This document shows, piece after piece, positions 16,760 to 27,030 of a stretch of DNA of 50,033 nucleotides. Source of the DNA: an uncultured Saprospiraceae bacterium. Lineage in GTDB: Bacteria; Bacteroidota; Bacteroidia; Chitinophagales; Saprospiraceae. The stretch spans positions 1 through 50,033 of the forward strand of contig CALLWB010000035.1 in NCBI GenBank assembly GCA_938016265.1, in the 5' to 3' direction. Positions within the stretch are counted from its first letter, which is position 1; each line of letters opens with the position of its first letter. A model generated the notes under the pieces. The model was not told the origin of the DNA. It made no database searches and saw nothing but the letters and a program-made list of their open reading frames with translations. A program made the translations under genes and the position numbers.

Positions 16760-19699
16760 CTAGTCAAGCACATTTCCATCCCGATCCACCAAAATTGGTG
16801 TCCCAAGACCTGCCTTCTTCAAATTGTCAAACTGGCTTTCCTTATCGCCGACAATTAAGTAGATCATTTGGTCAGGATTGATGTATTTTTCAATGAATAG
16901 TTTTGCTTTAGGCAAGGTTAGTGCTGCTAGCATTTTTTCTTCTCTTTTTATATAATCCATCGGTAAATTGAATGTGCTAATATCGTGAAGCAGGCCAATT
17001 TTTTTACCCAGTGTCTCAAACTCCAAGGCATTACTTTTGGATAGTGAATTTTGAGTTTTGCTAAGGTCGTCTTGTGTGTAGGTGTCTGCATATTTGGCCA
17101 TCACTTCATGAAAGGTTTGCAGTGATTCCAAAGTGACATTTGCGCGAACGCTTGAAAAACCAACAAAATATCCATGATCCACTCTTCGAGGGAAAGAACT
17201 GTATGCGCCATAAGTATAGCCTTTTTCTTCTCGTAAGGTTTGGAACAAGCGGCCTGCAGAACCACTTCCCAATCGATTGTTTACAATATACGCAGTATAA
17301 AAGTCAGGATGATTTCCAGCAACGGAAGGACTTGTAATTCGTAGTACTGATTGTTTCGCATTTGGGATGTCTACAAAATAGACGACAGGTTTTGTAGGAG
17401 CACTTGGTACAGCGTAATTTGGCATTTCCACCACTTTGTTTGCCCAGCGAACACCGATAGATTTTAAAGAGGCCTTTGCACGCGCCTCTGAAATACCTCC
17501 AGCAATATGGAAGTTGGTAATCGACGGGGAAAAGGCCGTCTCGTAGTATTTTTTGATATCCTCAATCGTCAGACTTTTTACCGATTCTTCTGTTCCTAAG
17601 GTGTTTTGTGAAAGGATATTGTCCTTCCCAAACAACAATTTATTGGACACTGCCCGAGCAATCGCATTGGGCTGAACGCTTTGCTGTTGAATACCTGTTA
17701 TAGTGCTTTCTTTTATTCTTGCAAATTCTTTTTCGTCCCATCGAGGCTCTAAGATCATTTCTTCTACTAAACCAAGTACTTTTTCATAGTTTCTTGCCAG
17801 GCAGTTTGCAGAAATAGTAATGTACTCTGGAGACGTAGTCATTTGAATAGTTGCTCCTAATTGGCCAATGGCATCTTCCAATTGCTCTGGTGTTTTAGAT
17901 TTGGTTCCCTCTTGGAGTATATCTGTTATCAGATTTGCTGCACCTACATTTTCAGGGTTGTCTAGCATCAAACCACCTTTTAGCCGAAAGCTAAATTCAA
18001 CAAGTGGCAGTTCATTGTTTTCAATACCATAGACTTTTAGTCCGTTGACAAGGGTGGTGGTCCAGATCGCCGGAGTATTGAAGGCAGGACTAGGGCCAAA
18101 TCCAGGAGCAACTGTACGATCTATTTTAGACGGTGTTTTTTTGATATTTACAAGGTCTCCTTCTACCATTGCTGGTTTTTCTGCACCTTCTACAATTTTC
18201 TCTTCCACTACATTCGCCTTATCCGATCCTTCCAATACAAGCTCCAGATTTCCCTTAGGTACGAAACTAGTCGCGATGTAATTTTGCTCCTTGATGTATT
18301 TATTGTACACCCGAATAACATCGTCTTTGGTAACGGCTAATATTTTTGCAATATCCACAGACGCATATCCAGGGTCACCGTTAAATTCATTGTAAGCTGC
18401 TAGTTGGAATGATTTGCTTAAGACACTGGAGACCTCATTATAGAAGTCTGTTTCCTGTGAATTTTTGATTCTTTCCATGTCTTTAGTATCAATTCCGTTT
18501 TGCTCGAAATCGTCTAATGCTTTAAATATTCCTGCATGAATTTGATCTAAACTAGCGCCTTCATTTCCTGATACTTTTATGATAAACTTGCCGGCTACTT
18601 CTTGTGCTCTATTGTAGGAGGTAGTTTTTGGTGCTAGTTTTTGGTTTTCAACAATCTCCTTGTAGAGTGGTGCTCTTTTTCCATCAGACAACAATTGACC
18701 AAGATAATTCAAGGCGTAGGAATCAGGATGTGTGTCTTCTACCGTAGGAAATACTAGCGTCAGTTCTGGTAGTTTAGCAAAATTATCCTCATGGTAGAGT
18801 TTAATAGTACTTGCTAGTTTGCCAGGTCGAGGAGCAATTTTTGGGCTTTCCTCCTTAGCGGGAATCTCTTCAAAGTATTTTTTGATTTGTTCGGTGACTT
18901 CGTTTTCATCAAAATCTCCGGCTAGGACAAGTGTCGCATTGTTTGGCCCATACCAGGTTTCATAAAACTCCTTCACATCATCAAGTGTTGCATTTTGTAA
19001 GTCTTCCAGACTTCCTATGACTTGCCAGTTATAAGGATGGTCCTCTGGATATAAAGCTTTGTCGATTACATAACTAGTATGCCCGTAAGGTCTGTTATCT
19101 ACCCGTTGTCTTTTCTCATTCTTTACGACCTCTTTTTCGTTTTCCAATGCCTCTACAGTAACGGTATTGATGAAAAAGCCCATTCTATCCGACTCCATCC
19201 ACAATACTTTTTGCAAGGCGTCTTTTGGCACTACCTCATAATAGATGGTTCCGTCATTCCAGGTACCACCATTAAAATCACCACCAAATTCATCAATCTT
19301 CTTGAAGAATTCTCCCTTTCCTACATTTTCTGATGCTTGAAACAACATGTGTTCAAAAAAGTGAGCGAACCCTGTACGTCCTGGTTTTTCTCTATTTGAA
19401 CCAACGTGATATAAAATGGCTACTGAAACTATCGGATCTGAATCGTCTTTGTGGAGGACAACATCCAGTCCATTCTCCAACGTGAATTTTTTGTAATCCA
19501 GTTTGAAGTCTGTCTTTATACCATCATTGGTGGAGGTATTGCCCACTTTCTCCACTGCATCTACTACCATTTCAACAGCATTATCTGTTTTCTCTGAGTT
19601 AAGTGTGGTATTTGTTTTGGTGGTACCGCAAGAGTTGGTCATCAGCAGAATTAGCAGACTGAACAAAATAAGAGTACTATTTTTCAATGATCTCATCAA
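16760..19699 (-). CDS. M16 family metallopeptidase (insulinase-like), lipoprotein
   Basis: A 979-residue peptidase with two M16 halves. The N-terminus has a signal peptide with lipobox MTNSC (Cys about 24). The first half carries the inverted zinc motif HFFEH (113-117) with the downstream glutamate in EVVKNEKRQ (about 195). The second half begins near 540 (TTLVNGLKVYGIENNELPLV) and lacks HxxEH, as usual in the clamshell partner; it has the conserved REEKGYTYGAYSSF near 860. The usual two-domain length is kept. It probably degrades peptides in the periplasm or at the outer membrane. It is transcribed alone, from a start near the ATG pair at 19699 (the second Met is equally possible). Confidence 0.93.
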   Translation of the reverse strand: MMRSLKNSTLILFSLLILLMTNSCGTTKTNTTLNSEKTDNAVEMVVDAVEKVGNTSTNDGIKTDFKLDYKKFTLENGLDVVLHKDDSDPIVSVAILYHVGSNREKPGRTGFAHFFEHMLFQASENVGKGEFFKKIDEFGGDFNGGTWNDGTIYYEVVPKDALQKVLWMESDRMGFFINTVTVEALENEKEVVKNEKRQRVDNRPYGHTSYVIDKALYPEDHPYNWQVIGSLEDLQNATLDDVKEFYETWYGPNNATLVLAGDFDENEVTEQIKKYFEEIPAKEESPKIAPRPGKLASTIKLYHEDNFAKLPELTLVFPTVEDTHPDSYALNYLGQLLSDGKRAPLYKEIVENQKLAPKTTSYNRAQEVAGKFIIKVSGNEGASLDQIHAGIFKALDDFEQNGIDTKDMERIKNSQETDFYNEVSSVLSKSFQLAAYNEFNGDPGYASVDIAKILAVTKDDVIRVYNKYIKEQNYIATSFVPKGNLELVLEGSDKANVVEEKIVEGAEKPAMVEGDLVNIKKTPSKIDRTVAPGFGPSPAFNTPAIWTTTLVNGLKVYGIENNELPLVEFSFRLKGGLMLDNPENVGAANLITDILQEGTKSKTPEQLEDAIGQLGATIQMTTSPEYITISANCLARNYEKVLGLVEEMILEPRWDEKEFARIKESTITGIQQQSVQPNAIARAVSNKLLFGKDNILSQNTLGTEESVKSLTIEDIKKYYETAFSPSITNFHIAGGISEARAKASLKSIGVRWANKVVEMPNYAVPSAPTKPVVYFVDIPNAKQSVLRITSPSVAGNHPDFYTAYIVNNRLGSGSAGRLFQTLREEKGYTYGAYSSFPRRVDHGYFVGFSSVRANVTLESLQTFHEVMAKYADTYTQDDLSKTQNSLSKSNALEFETLGKKIGLLHDISTFNLPMDYIKREEKMLAALTLPKAKLFIEKYINPDQMIYLIVGDKESQFDNLKKAGLGTPILVDRDGNVLD

Positions 19700-19844
19700 A
19701 AATAAATTTAGTTATTAAAAAAGAGGTGAGAGAAATTCTGGGTTTTTCAAATTAGAATACGAAATTAAGAAATACAATGTGGTATTTGAATTATTCCAAC
19801 AAAAATATTTGAACACACAACTAACTATTTGAACCACAAATAAA

Positions 19845-19878
19845 AAAGACGCAAGTAGCGAACTGCTATTTGCGTCTT
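19845..19878 (-). terminator. Intrinsic terminator of the reprolysin-like gene
   Basis: AAAGACGCAAGTAGC pairs with GCTATTTGCGTCTTT around a 4-5 base loop. On the minus strand it ends in a T-run (from TAAAAAAG on the plus strand). It starts about 20 bases after the stop of the minus-strand gene at 19900. Confidence 0.75.
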
Positions 19879-19899
19879 TCCTTTAGTTGATATATTGTT

Positions 19900-22800
19900 T
19901 TACTTTAATACAGTGAATTTTTCGGTTTTAATCGCTCCACTTTCTTCTCCGATCGCATGTATGAAATACACTCCATTGGATAATCCAGAAGTGTTGATTT
20001 CAAATAGCTGTGTTCCTTTTGTCAATTGTACAGGCGCTAATTCTTTAAGTAATTGCCCAGCTGCATTCACCATTCTGATGATTGTAGTTTCTTGTGCTTC
20101 GGCTGTCATTTCAACAAACAACAAGTCTTCTGCAGGATTAGGGAACAGCTTAATGTTGCTGATGTTGGTGTTTTGATCTTCTGTATTAGTGCTGCCAGCA
20201 GAAAAACAAAACTCCAATCCCCAGGTTAGTAGATTTCCAAAGTCAAAGTTTACCGCATCATTGATGGTTAGTGTCCAGGTACCCCCACTCATTTCTCCAT
20301 TGAAATCTCCAAGAGAGCCAGATGGCTGATAAGTCCCGCCATTGTTATAAGGACATGGTAGATTTGCCATTCCTTCCCCATCAAAATTTACATTGTAATT
20401 TGCCGTTCCATCACAAGCTCGATTTACAAGTTCTACAACGGTCCCAGAGGGGCTTTCTAAGGTGAAGGTAACTTCTCCAAGGTTTTCATGCGTCCCGGTT
20501 AAGTTAATCACATTTACATCACGTATTTCATAATTATAACCAATGACATTCTCTGTAGTATAAGATCCCATATTTGGAGGTAAGTTCAACGGTACATCTG
20601 TCGAAGCAAATGAACGACATTCAATGGCCTCTGTATTGAAGGTAAATGTACTTGAATATCCGCCTTCACCGCAAGGAATGTTATCCGCTCGTACTCTCCA
20701 GTGATAAGTAGTCAATTCATTCAACGTTACTGGCAATTGATAGCTATCACTAGGGACGCCTGCTTGTGTATGCACAATGTTTGAAAAGAGTGCGTCAGTC
20801 GCTAATTCAAACAAAAATTCAGAAGCATCTGCATTTGCACTCCAGTCAAACAGTGGAGAAGTTGATTGATCCATGCTAGCGTTTGCAGGAGCAATCAAGT
20901 TGGATGCACTAGGAATACCATTATAAATTTGTAGCGCTAAATTGTATGTTTTTGTACCAGAAGCACTCGTCGCAGTAACCGTCATTGGATAGCTGCCCGT
21001 GGCCACTCCATTTGTATTAGAAATGTTTAAGGTAGTCGTCCCTCCCGGGGTTACCGTGCTATTCGAAAAGCTAGCAGTAGTTCCAGCAGGAGCACCCGCA
21101 ACGGTAAAGTTAACAGGGTCGCTATAATTTAATAAAGAACTAATATACAAATCATAACTAGTGCTCGTACCAGCACAAATTTCTCTATTGTCTACATCTA
21201 CTAATACATCATAATCAGAAGTAGTCGCTTCATCGATTGTGATAGAACCTCCATTGATGTTAAAAAATACATTGTTGGAGCATTTTATCTTAAATCGATG
21301 TCCACCCCCAATACTTTGAGGAACCAAAATAAACTCAGACCCATCATTAGCTGTAGCTCCAACTATAGTAGATTGAAATTCCATACCGCCATTGTTGGAT
21401 AACAATATATCGACATCAGCACAGTTTATAGGAGCTTGATCGGTGTTAGCAACCTCCCATTCTACTTTTACCCAAGTGCCGGCTACCCAGGTGGTCAGAC
21501 TTGGTTGAGAATTTACAGCAAATGGTCCAGCAAGATCAGTGACTGTCATATTCATATTATCCCAATCAACACCACCAGTATTCATATTGTTATCCCTTAC
21601 CGTTAAACGGAAAGTCATATTTCTAGCGTAAGTAGGAAGTATTTCTGCATCATTAGCACTACCGAAAAGTATATCTTGAATCTTAGGGAATATTCTCGTA
21701 GGACTAGTAGATGGTTGAAATGGACGGAATAGAGGAGAATTTCCACTAGCGTCGCCAAGTGCTGTAGCGGGGCCTTTGTCATATTGTTCCCATGCATAGG
21801 TCATTGGATCTCCTTCAAGATCGGTAGCAGAACCTGTTAACTCAAAAGGAGTAGAAATTGGTATAATCATACCACTTGGTCCTGCATCTACTGTTGGTGG
21901 CGTATTACCAGTGGAAGAAGCGCTAGCGCAATTATTACCAGCAAGGTTGTTTGTGAATACCACTATTTGGTCAAAGGAGGCAACATGAAAACGGTCTATT
22001 GTACTTGAAGAAAAGTTACTTGGTGAACATAATCCGGCGTAGGCCATGATCGTCACTCCACTACCAGGTTCGTAGGCAGTATTTCCTGTTCGGTTTCCGT
22101 TACATCCGCCATCATTGGTGTTGAAGGTATGTGTAGCTGCAAACTGGTGACCAATCTCATGACAAACATAATCGACAGCGAACGGATCGCCAATTGGATT
22201 TGGGAGTGCAGAAAACCCCTTTGCTTTATCACCAGTACAAACTGATCCTAGCCTTGCTAATCCACCTCCAATGGTATGAAACACATGGCCAATGTCGTAG
22301 TTTGAGGTTCCAATTTGTCCATTGATGACGGATTGGTTTGCATTCATATTAGTACCGTCGCCTGATGCTACGTAGGGATCTGTATTGGCATCCAAGTAAA
22401 TAACTTGATCATTATTGGCTACTAAGATCATGGTGACCGCTACTTCTCGCTCATAAACACTGTTTATTCTATTTACAGCGGTGACGATTGCAGCTTGAAC
22501 AAGTGCCACAGTACCTCCGTGATAGGTCGAGTATTCGCCGGTTGCAGCTACAGCCAATCGATAACTTCTTAAGGTTGCGCCAACAGGGTTAGGGCCATTC
22601 CTCATTGACGAGACATTCATAGTACCATGATCATACGAACCCTCTACTCCGCAAGAAAATGTTTTGTCGCTTTTATAGTCTTTTTTGTGGTAGGAAATAT
22701 ATTGTCCTTGATTTACACGGTAGTAAGGATCAATGTAAGTCGACCCTTCAGTGGAATGGATAACTCCATGAAATCCCTGGGGTGTTATATCCAACTTAAT

Positions 22801-23169
22801 GGTGGCAGTTGGATCAGTAACTCCTCTTCCTGTATAAGTTTTTATCTCTGGGAATTTTGCTGCAAGGCCATCTTCCATCATCTTATATTCGAAAATTTCG
22901 AATTGCGCCATTTCTCCATCTGGCATTGGAAGATCTATTAAAAGAGGTGATGCTCCAGTAGATGCTTTTAGGGGAGCTGATGCCAGTTTTTGTTTCATAC
23001 TGGATTCGTTCAATTGTAAGGTTCGGTATTTTTGCGGCACAATTGCTCGTTCAGCACCTGATCTTAGTATTGTATCATCCAGGTCGGTCCACACCCTCTG
23101 AGATTCTTGGGAAAATCCCATCGTGATTGAAAACAAGGTGATTAGACCACACATAAAAAAACGGCTCAT
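19900..23169 (-). CDS. Reprolysin-like (M12-type) zinc metalloprotease with P-domain and T9SS sorting domain
   Basis: A 1089-residue secreted protease. It has a signal peptide (cleavage near GFSQ), then a prodomain-like region (to about 190). The catalytic domain starts at YRLAVAATGEYS and carries the extended zinc motif HEIGHQFAATHTF near residue 338 with a later MAYAG methionine turn, the metzincin pattern. Next come Ig/fibronectin-like beta domains (about 430-860), and a proprotein-convertase P-domain (about 870-990, GTVVELVNRACDG ... GTWTLTINDA ... WGLEFC). The C-terminus (IKLFPNPAEDLLFVEM ... GVYFIHAIGEESG) is a T9SS type A sorting domain. It probably degrades extracellular proteins and is a single-gene transcript. 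Confidence 0.93.
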   Translation of the reverse strand: MSRFFMCGLITLFSITMGFSQESQRVWTDLDDTILRSGAERAIVPQKYRTLQLNESSMKQKLASAPLKASTGASPLLIDLPMPDGEMAQFEIFEYKMMEDGLAAKFPEIKTYTGRGVTDPTATIKLDITPQGFHGVIHSTEGSTYIDPYYRVNQGQYISYHKKDYKSDKTFSCGVEGSYDHGTMNVSSMRNGPNPVGATLRSYRLAVAATGEYSTYHGGTVALVQAAIVTAVNRINSVYEREVAVTMILVANNDQVIYLDANTDPYVASGDGTNMNANQSVINGQIGTSNYDIGHVFHTIGGGLARLGSVCTGDKAKGFSALPNPIGDPFAVDYVCHEIGHQFAATHTFNTNDGGCNGNRTGNTAYEPGSGVTIMAYAGLCSPSNFSSSTIDRFHVASFDQIVVFTNNLAGNNCASASSTGNTPPTVDAGPSGMIIPISTPFELTGSATDLEGDPMTYAWEQYDKGPATALGDASGNSPLFRPFQPSTSPTRIFPKIQDILFGSANDAEILPTYARNMTFRLTVRDNNMNTGGVDWDNMNMTVTDLAGPFAVNSQPSLTTWVAGTWVKVEWEVANTDQAPINCADVDILLSNNGGMEFQSTIVGATANDGSEFILVPQSIGGGHRFKIKCSNNVFFNINGGSITIDEATTSDYDVLVDVDNREICAGTSTSYDLYISSLLNYSDPVNFTVAGAPAGTTASFSNSTVTPGGTTTLNISNTNGVATGSYPMTVTATSASGTKTYNLALQIYNGIPSASNLIAPANASMDQSTSPLFDWSANADASEFLFELATDALFSNIVHTQAGVPSDSYQLPVTLNELTTYHWRVRADNIPCGEGGYSSTFTFNTEAIECRSFASTDVPLNLPPNMGSYTTENVIGYNYEIRDVNVINLTGTHENLGEVTFTLESPSGTVVELVNRACDGTANYNVNFDGEGMANLPCPYNNGGTYQPSGSLGDFNGEMSGGTWTLTINDAVNFDFGNLLTWGLEFCFSAGSTNTEDQNTNISNIKLFPNPAEDLLFVEMTAEAQETTIIRMVNAAGQLLKELAPVQLTKGTQLFEINTSGLSNGVYFIHAIGEESGAIKTEKFTVLK

Positions 23170-23607
23170 ATTCTTAGGTTTTTATTTAGTAAAAGAAAAC
23201 TACTCGAAATTAATTTTTATGAACCACTATTCCATACATAATGGCTATAAATGTCAGAATTGTTACAAAGTTTTGGTCTTTTACGATGAAAACGATGAGA
23301 AAAACTCCTCAAATTCAATGCTAAAAATAAATTTCTAACGCAAAAATCGGATTTATGACGGATTAACCAATTTATCCGATAAATTATGACACTACATAGA
23401 CATATCCCCCTAATTATGGCGTGTTTTTTTTATAGAAGACAGGTCTATGGATTGGTCTATCACTTGACTAACAAACTATTTATCAGATTTGTTGTTACTT
23501 TATCGTTTTAAAAAGGGACTGTCCTATCGGATAGATTTTCCGAAAGAAGGAAGGGTTTGGTTTTTGAAACCTTTTTTATGTTGTAGAATAAATTAAAGCA
23601 TTTATTG
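23170..23607. other. Intergenic region between divergent genes
   Basis: No coding ORF. Near 23320-23390 is the small hairpin CGGAT ... ATCCG. At about 23556-23577 GGTTT-GGTTTTTG-AAACC followed by TTTTTT resembles a terminator, but it lies just upstream of the ABC gene with no visible gene to terminate, so it could be an attenuator in that leader or a chance hairpin. Confidence 0.35.
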
Positions 23608-24306
23608 ATGTCAGAAATATTAAAAGTTAGTAATCTTGGAAAAACGTATTTATCTGGTAGTCGGTCATTAACCGTATTGGATGATGTTTCATTTGTTATT
23701 AATGAAGGGGATACGTTTTCAATAGTCGGGCCATCTGGAAGTGGCAAAACTACTTTGCTTGGGCTATGTGCAGGGCTGGATCGCGCCAGCACCGGATTTG
23801 TAGAATTGAATGGCGTGAGACTGGATGGCCTGAATGAAGATCAGCGAGCAAAAGTCCGGAATCAATTTGTCGGTTTTATTTTCCAGAATTTTCAATTAAT
23901 TCCCACGTTAACTGCTATTGAAAATGTCATGGTGCCACTGGAACTTCGAGGCGAAAAAAATATCAGAAAACAAGCCCTCGAATTGTTAGATAGGGTGGGA
24001 CTAGCCGATAGACAAGATCACTATCCAACACAACTTTCAGGAGGCGAACAACAACGAATTTCCATAGCAAGAGCCTTTTCCAATAAACCCAAAATCCTGT
24101 TTGCGGATGAGCCAACTGGCAATTTGGATGAAGAAACAAGTACCAAAATTGAACAATTGCTCTTCGAAATCAACCGGGAACAAAAAACAACGCTGGTTGT
24201 CGTAACCCACGACATGGACTTAGCAAGAAAAACACAACGAATTTTAAGGTTGAAAGGAGGCAAACTGGTAGCTGATGAAGTCCAAAATACAACAAACGTC
24301 CACTAA
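23608..24306 (+). CDS. ABC transporter ATP-binding protein (LolD/YbbA-like)
   Basis: A 232-residue ATPase. Walker A is GPSGSGKTT (41-49), the Q-loop is in FIFQNFQLIPTLTA, the signature is LSGGEQQ (143-149), Walker B is ILFADEPTGNLD (163-174) and the switch His is in VVVTHD. The EPTGNLD block and length are typical of the MacB/LolD/YbbA group. The ATG at 23608 is preferred over the TTG one codon upstream. It is 15 bases upstream of the large permease gene, so the two form one transporter, resembling YbbA-YbbP. The substrate is not known; the family exports or extracts lipophilic substrates or drives periplasmic conformational changes. Confidence 0.92.
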   Translation: MSEILKVSNLGKTYLSGSRSLTVLDDVSFVINEGDTFSIVGPSGSGKTTLLGLCAGLDRASTGFVELNGVRLDGLNEDQRAKVRNQFVGFIFQNFQLIPTLTAIENVMVPLELRGEKNIRKQALELLDRVGLADRQDHYPTQLSGGEQQRISIARAFSNKPKILFADEPTGNLDEETSTKIEQLLFEINREQKTTLVVVTHDMDLARKTQRILRLKGGKLVADEVQNTTNVH

Positions 24307-24321
24307 AAACAGATTGATTTA

Positions 24322-26877
24322 ATGAGTGAGTTAAGAACAACGTTGAGTATGGGGAGTCGTTTGGTTTGGTTAATAAAAATGGCCTGGAGAGATAGTCGTA
24401 GAAACCGATCCCGATTATTCTTGTTTACCTCATCTATTATTCTCGGGATTGCGTCTTTGGTAGCGATCAATTCTTTTGGGGAAAACTTGAGAAATGATGT
24501 TGCTAAACAAGCCAAAACATTGCTAGGAGCAGATTTGAAGCTAGAAATCAGAAATACCATCTCCGATTCCACCCAACAGTTGATTGATGAATGGCCAGGG
24601 GAACAGTCCAAGGAAGTCAATTTTTCTTCGATGGTCTTGTTTCCAAATACTGGAGGCACAAGACTGGTGCAGATTAAGGCCCTTACTGGGAATTATCCTT
24701 TTTATGGCAAGATTTCTACCAATCCGCCAACAGCTGCGAGCTCCTTTAAAACGCAACGTGGTGCACTGGTGGATAAGTCAGTGCTAGCGCAATTTGAAGC
24801 AAAGATTGGAGATTCGATTAAAGTCGGGAGCGTCTTGCTTCCTATTGTTGGTGAATTGGTTTCTGTGCCGGGGAGAGCAAGTTTCGTTTCAAGCATGGCT
24901 CCTGTGGTGTACATCCCGGGAGACATGATGGACAAAACACGGTTAGTCCAAAAAGGAAGCCGTGTGCAAACCAACTACTTCTACAAGTTTGCCGACAACG
25001 AGAACCCAAACGACCTCATAAAACCATATGCAAAACAACTAAAGAAAGAGAAAGTCCGCTACGATACGGTAGAATCACGCCAAGAAAGCACCAGCAAAGC
25101 ATTCGGGAATATGAATAGCTTTCTGAATTTAGTTGGTTTTATTGCTTTGTTGCTCGGCTGTATTGGAGTAGCAAGCGCGGTTCACATCTACATAAAAGGG
25201 AAAATAGAAACGGTAGCTATATTACGATGTTTGGGGGTTCAGGGCAAGGAAGCCTTTTTGATTTATTTGATTCAGATATTGGCGATGGGAGCGATTGGTT
25301 CTTTGCTAGGGGCTTTCCTAGGCAGTTTGATTCAAACTACTTTCCCTGCAGTATTGGGTGACTTTTTGCCTTTCGAAGTAAATATGGAGATTAGCTGGAG
25401 CTCAATCGTTCAGGGAGTTGGTATTGGCTTGAGTATCTCCTTGTTGTTTGCATTATTACCATTGTTGTCCGTCCGAAAAGTCAGTCCTTTAAATACCTTA
25501 AGAAATACAGATGAAAATCCACAGGCATTTGACCCACTCCGTCAATTGGTGTTTGTTTTGATCGCTTTATTTGTAGTTGGGTTTGCTTATTGGCAAATTC
25601 GATCGTGGTTGCAGGCGGTTGCTTTTACACTGTTTATAGGGTTTGCGTTTTTGATGTTGGCCGGGATGGCAAAAATCTTGATGTGGAGCGTTCGAAAATT
25701 CTTTCCTTCTTCTTGGAGTTATATGTGGAGACAGGGGCTGGCCAATTTGTATCGTCCCAACAACCAGACCTTGATTTTGCTGGTTTCTATTGGATTGGGT
25801 ACGATGTTGATTAGTTTCCTCTTTTTTACTCAAAATATGCTACTGAGTCAGTTGACCATGGTAGATCGGGATAATCAACCGAATATGGTATTATTCGATA
25901 TTCAGGCAGCTCAAAAGAAGGAAATTGCAGACATCACAAAGACGTACAATTTGCCAGTAATCCAGGAAGTACCCATTGTTACAATGCGTCTCGAAGCCAT
26001 CAATGGCCGCTCTAGAAAAGAAATAGAGGCAGATTCCACAATCAATTTACCCCGCTGGGCCTTCAACAGAGAAAACAGAGTAACCTACCGGGATTCCCTC
26101 ATAGATTCCGAAACACTGAATGCTGGAAAATGGATTGGGTCGGTCGATGAATCAGAAGAAATAATCCCCATCTCCCTAGAAGAAAGCTACGCCAAAGCCC
26201 TAGGAGTCAAACAAGGCGACGAACTCGTCTACAACGTGCAGGGTGCCATGATGACGACAACAGTTGCCAGTCTCCGCGCCGTCGCTTGGAACAGAATACA
26301 AACCAATTTTCTAATTGTTTTCCCAAGTGGCGTACTCGAGCAAGCGCCACAGTTTTATGTCATGGTCACTCGTTCTGACGAAACCACCGATTTGGCGGCG
26401 TACAAGGAGTCTGTCGTCTCTTCGTTTCCGAATGTTTCCGTCATCGACCTGACGCTTATCCTCAAAACAATTGATGATATTTTTAACAAGGTGTCTTTTG
26501 TCATCACTTTTATGGCGTTGTTCAGTATTATCACCGGGATTATGGTGCTAATTGGCTCGGTGATCATCAGCAAATTTCAGCGGGTGAAGGAAAGTGTGCT
26601 CTTGCGGACACTAGGCGCACAACGTAATCAGATATTGACGATCACCGCCCTTGAGTATGCATTTTTAGGAACGCTGGCTTCCCTTACGGGAATACTGCTG
26701 GCTTTGATAGGTAGTTTTGCTGCTTCCTATTTTATGTTTAAAGTGCCTTTTGTGCCGCCATTATTGCCTATGGTGACTATTTTTTTGGTGATTACTGGAT
26801 TGACTGTTTTTATTGGGTTGTCTAATGTAAGGGGGATTTTGAAGCAGACGCCTTTGGCAGTTTTGCGGGGGGAATAG
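24322..26877 (+). CDS. ABC transporter permease with two FtsX domains (YbbP-like)
   Basis: An 851-residue permease. A first transmembrane segment lies near 29-50 (RSRLFLFTSSIILGIASLVAI), followed by a large periplasmic MacB-like domain. The first FtsX core comes at about 265-400 (FIALLLGCIGVASAVHIYIKGK... AILRCLGV, then ALLPLLSVRKVSPLNTLR). Further membrane segments lie at about 410-455 and 485-510, then a second periplasmic domain. The second FtsX core is at about 725-850 (ITGIMVLIGSVIISKFQRVKESVLLRTLGAQR ... TPLAVLRGE). The duplicated architecture and length match YbbP/YknZ-like giants rather than LolC/E. It acts with the ATPase just upstream. Confidence 0.9.
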   Translation: MSELRTTLSMGSRLVWLIKMAWRDSRRNRSRLFLFTSSIILGIASLVAINSFGENLRNDVAKQAKTLLGADLKLEIRNTISDSTQQLIDEWPGEQSKEVNFSSMVLFPNTGGTRLVQIKALTGNYPFYGKISTNPPTAASSFKTQRGALVDKSVLAQFEAKIGDSIKVGSVLLPIVGELVSVPGRASFVSSMAPVVYIPGDMMDKTRLVQKGSRVQTNYFYKFADNENPNDLIKPYAKQLKKEKVRYDTVESRQESTSKAFGNMNSFLNLVGFIALLLGCIGVASAVHIYIKGKIETVAILRCLGVQGKEAFLIYLIQILAMGAIGSLLGAFLGSLIQTTFPAVLGDFLPFEVNMEISWSSIVQGVGIGLSISLLFALLPLLSVRKVSPLNTLRNTDENPQAFDPLRQLVFVLIALFVVGFAYWQIRSWLQAVAFTLFIGFAFLMLAGMAKILMWSVRKFFPSSWSYMWRQGLANLYRPNNQTLILLVSIGLGTMLISFLFFTQNMLLSQLTMVDRDNQPNMVLFDIQAAQKKEIADITKTYNLPVIQEVPIVTMRLEAINGRSRKEIEADSTINLPRWAFNRENRVTYRDSLIDSETLNAGKWIGSVDESEEIIPISLEESYAKALGVKQGDELVYNVQGAMMTTTVASLRAVAWNRIQTNFLIVFPSGVLEQAPQFYVMVTRSDETTDLAAYKESVVSSFPNVSVIDLTLILKTIDDIFNKVSFVITFMALFSIITGIMVLIGSVIISKFQRVKESVLLRTLGAQRNQILTITALEYAFLGTLASLTGILLALIGSFAASYFMFKVPFVPPLLPMVTIFLVITGLTVFIGLSNVRGILKQTPLAVLRGE

Positions 26878-26988
26878 GTTGGGTATTGATTTTTTTCTAC
26901 CTGAAAGTAATGATCGTACCCCTGTACTTCTGTCGCCAGATCGTTCTATCGATCAGAGAAAAAAGATAATGTGTTGTTAGGATTAACT

Positions 26989-27015
26989 AAAAGGCCGGTA
27001 CTAGGCACTTTTTTT
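26989..27015. terminator. Possible terminator between convergent genes
   Basis: AAAGGCC pairs with GGC(A)CTTT with one bulged base, followed by TTTTTT on the plus strand. It lies between the ABC permease and the STAND gene. The stem is short. Confidence 0.4.
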
Positions 27016-27030
27016 GTATTTGTAGTTTGA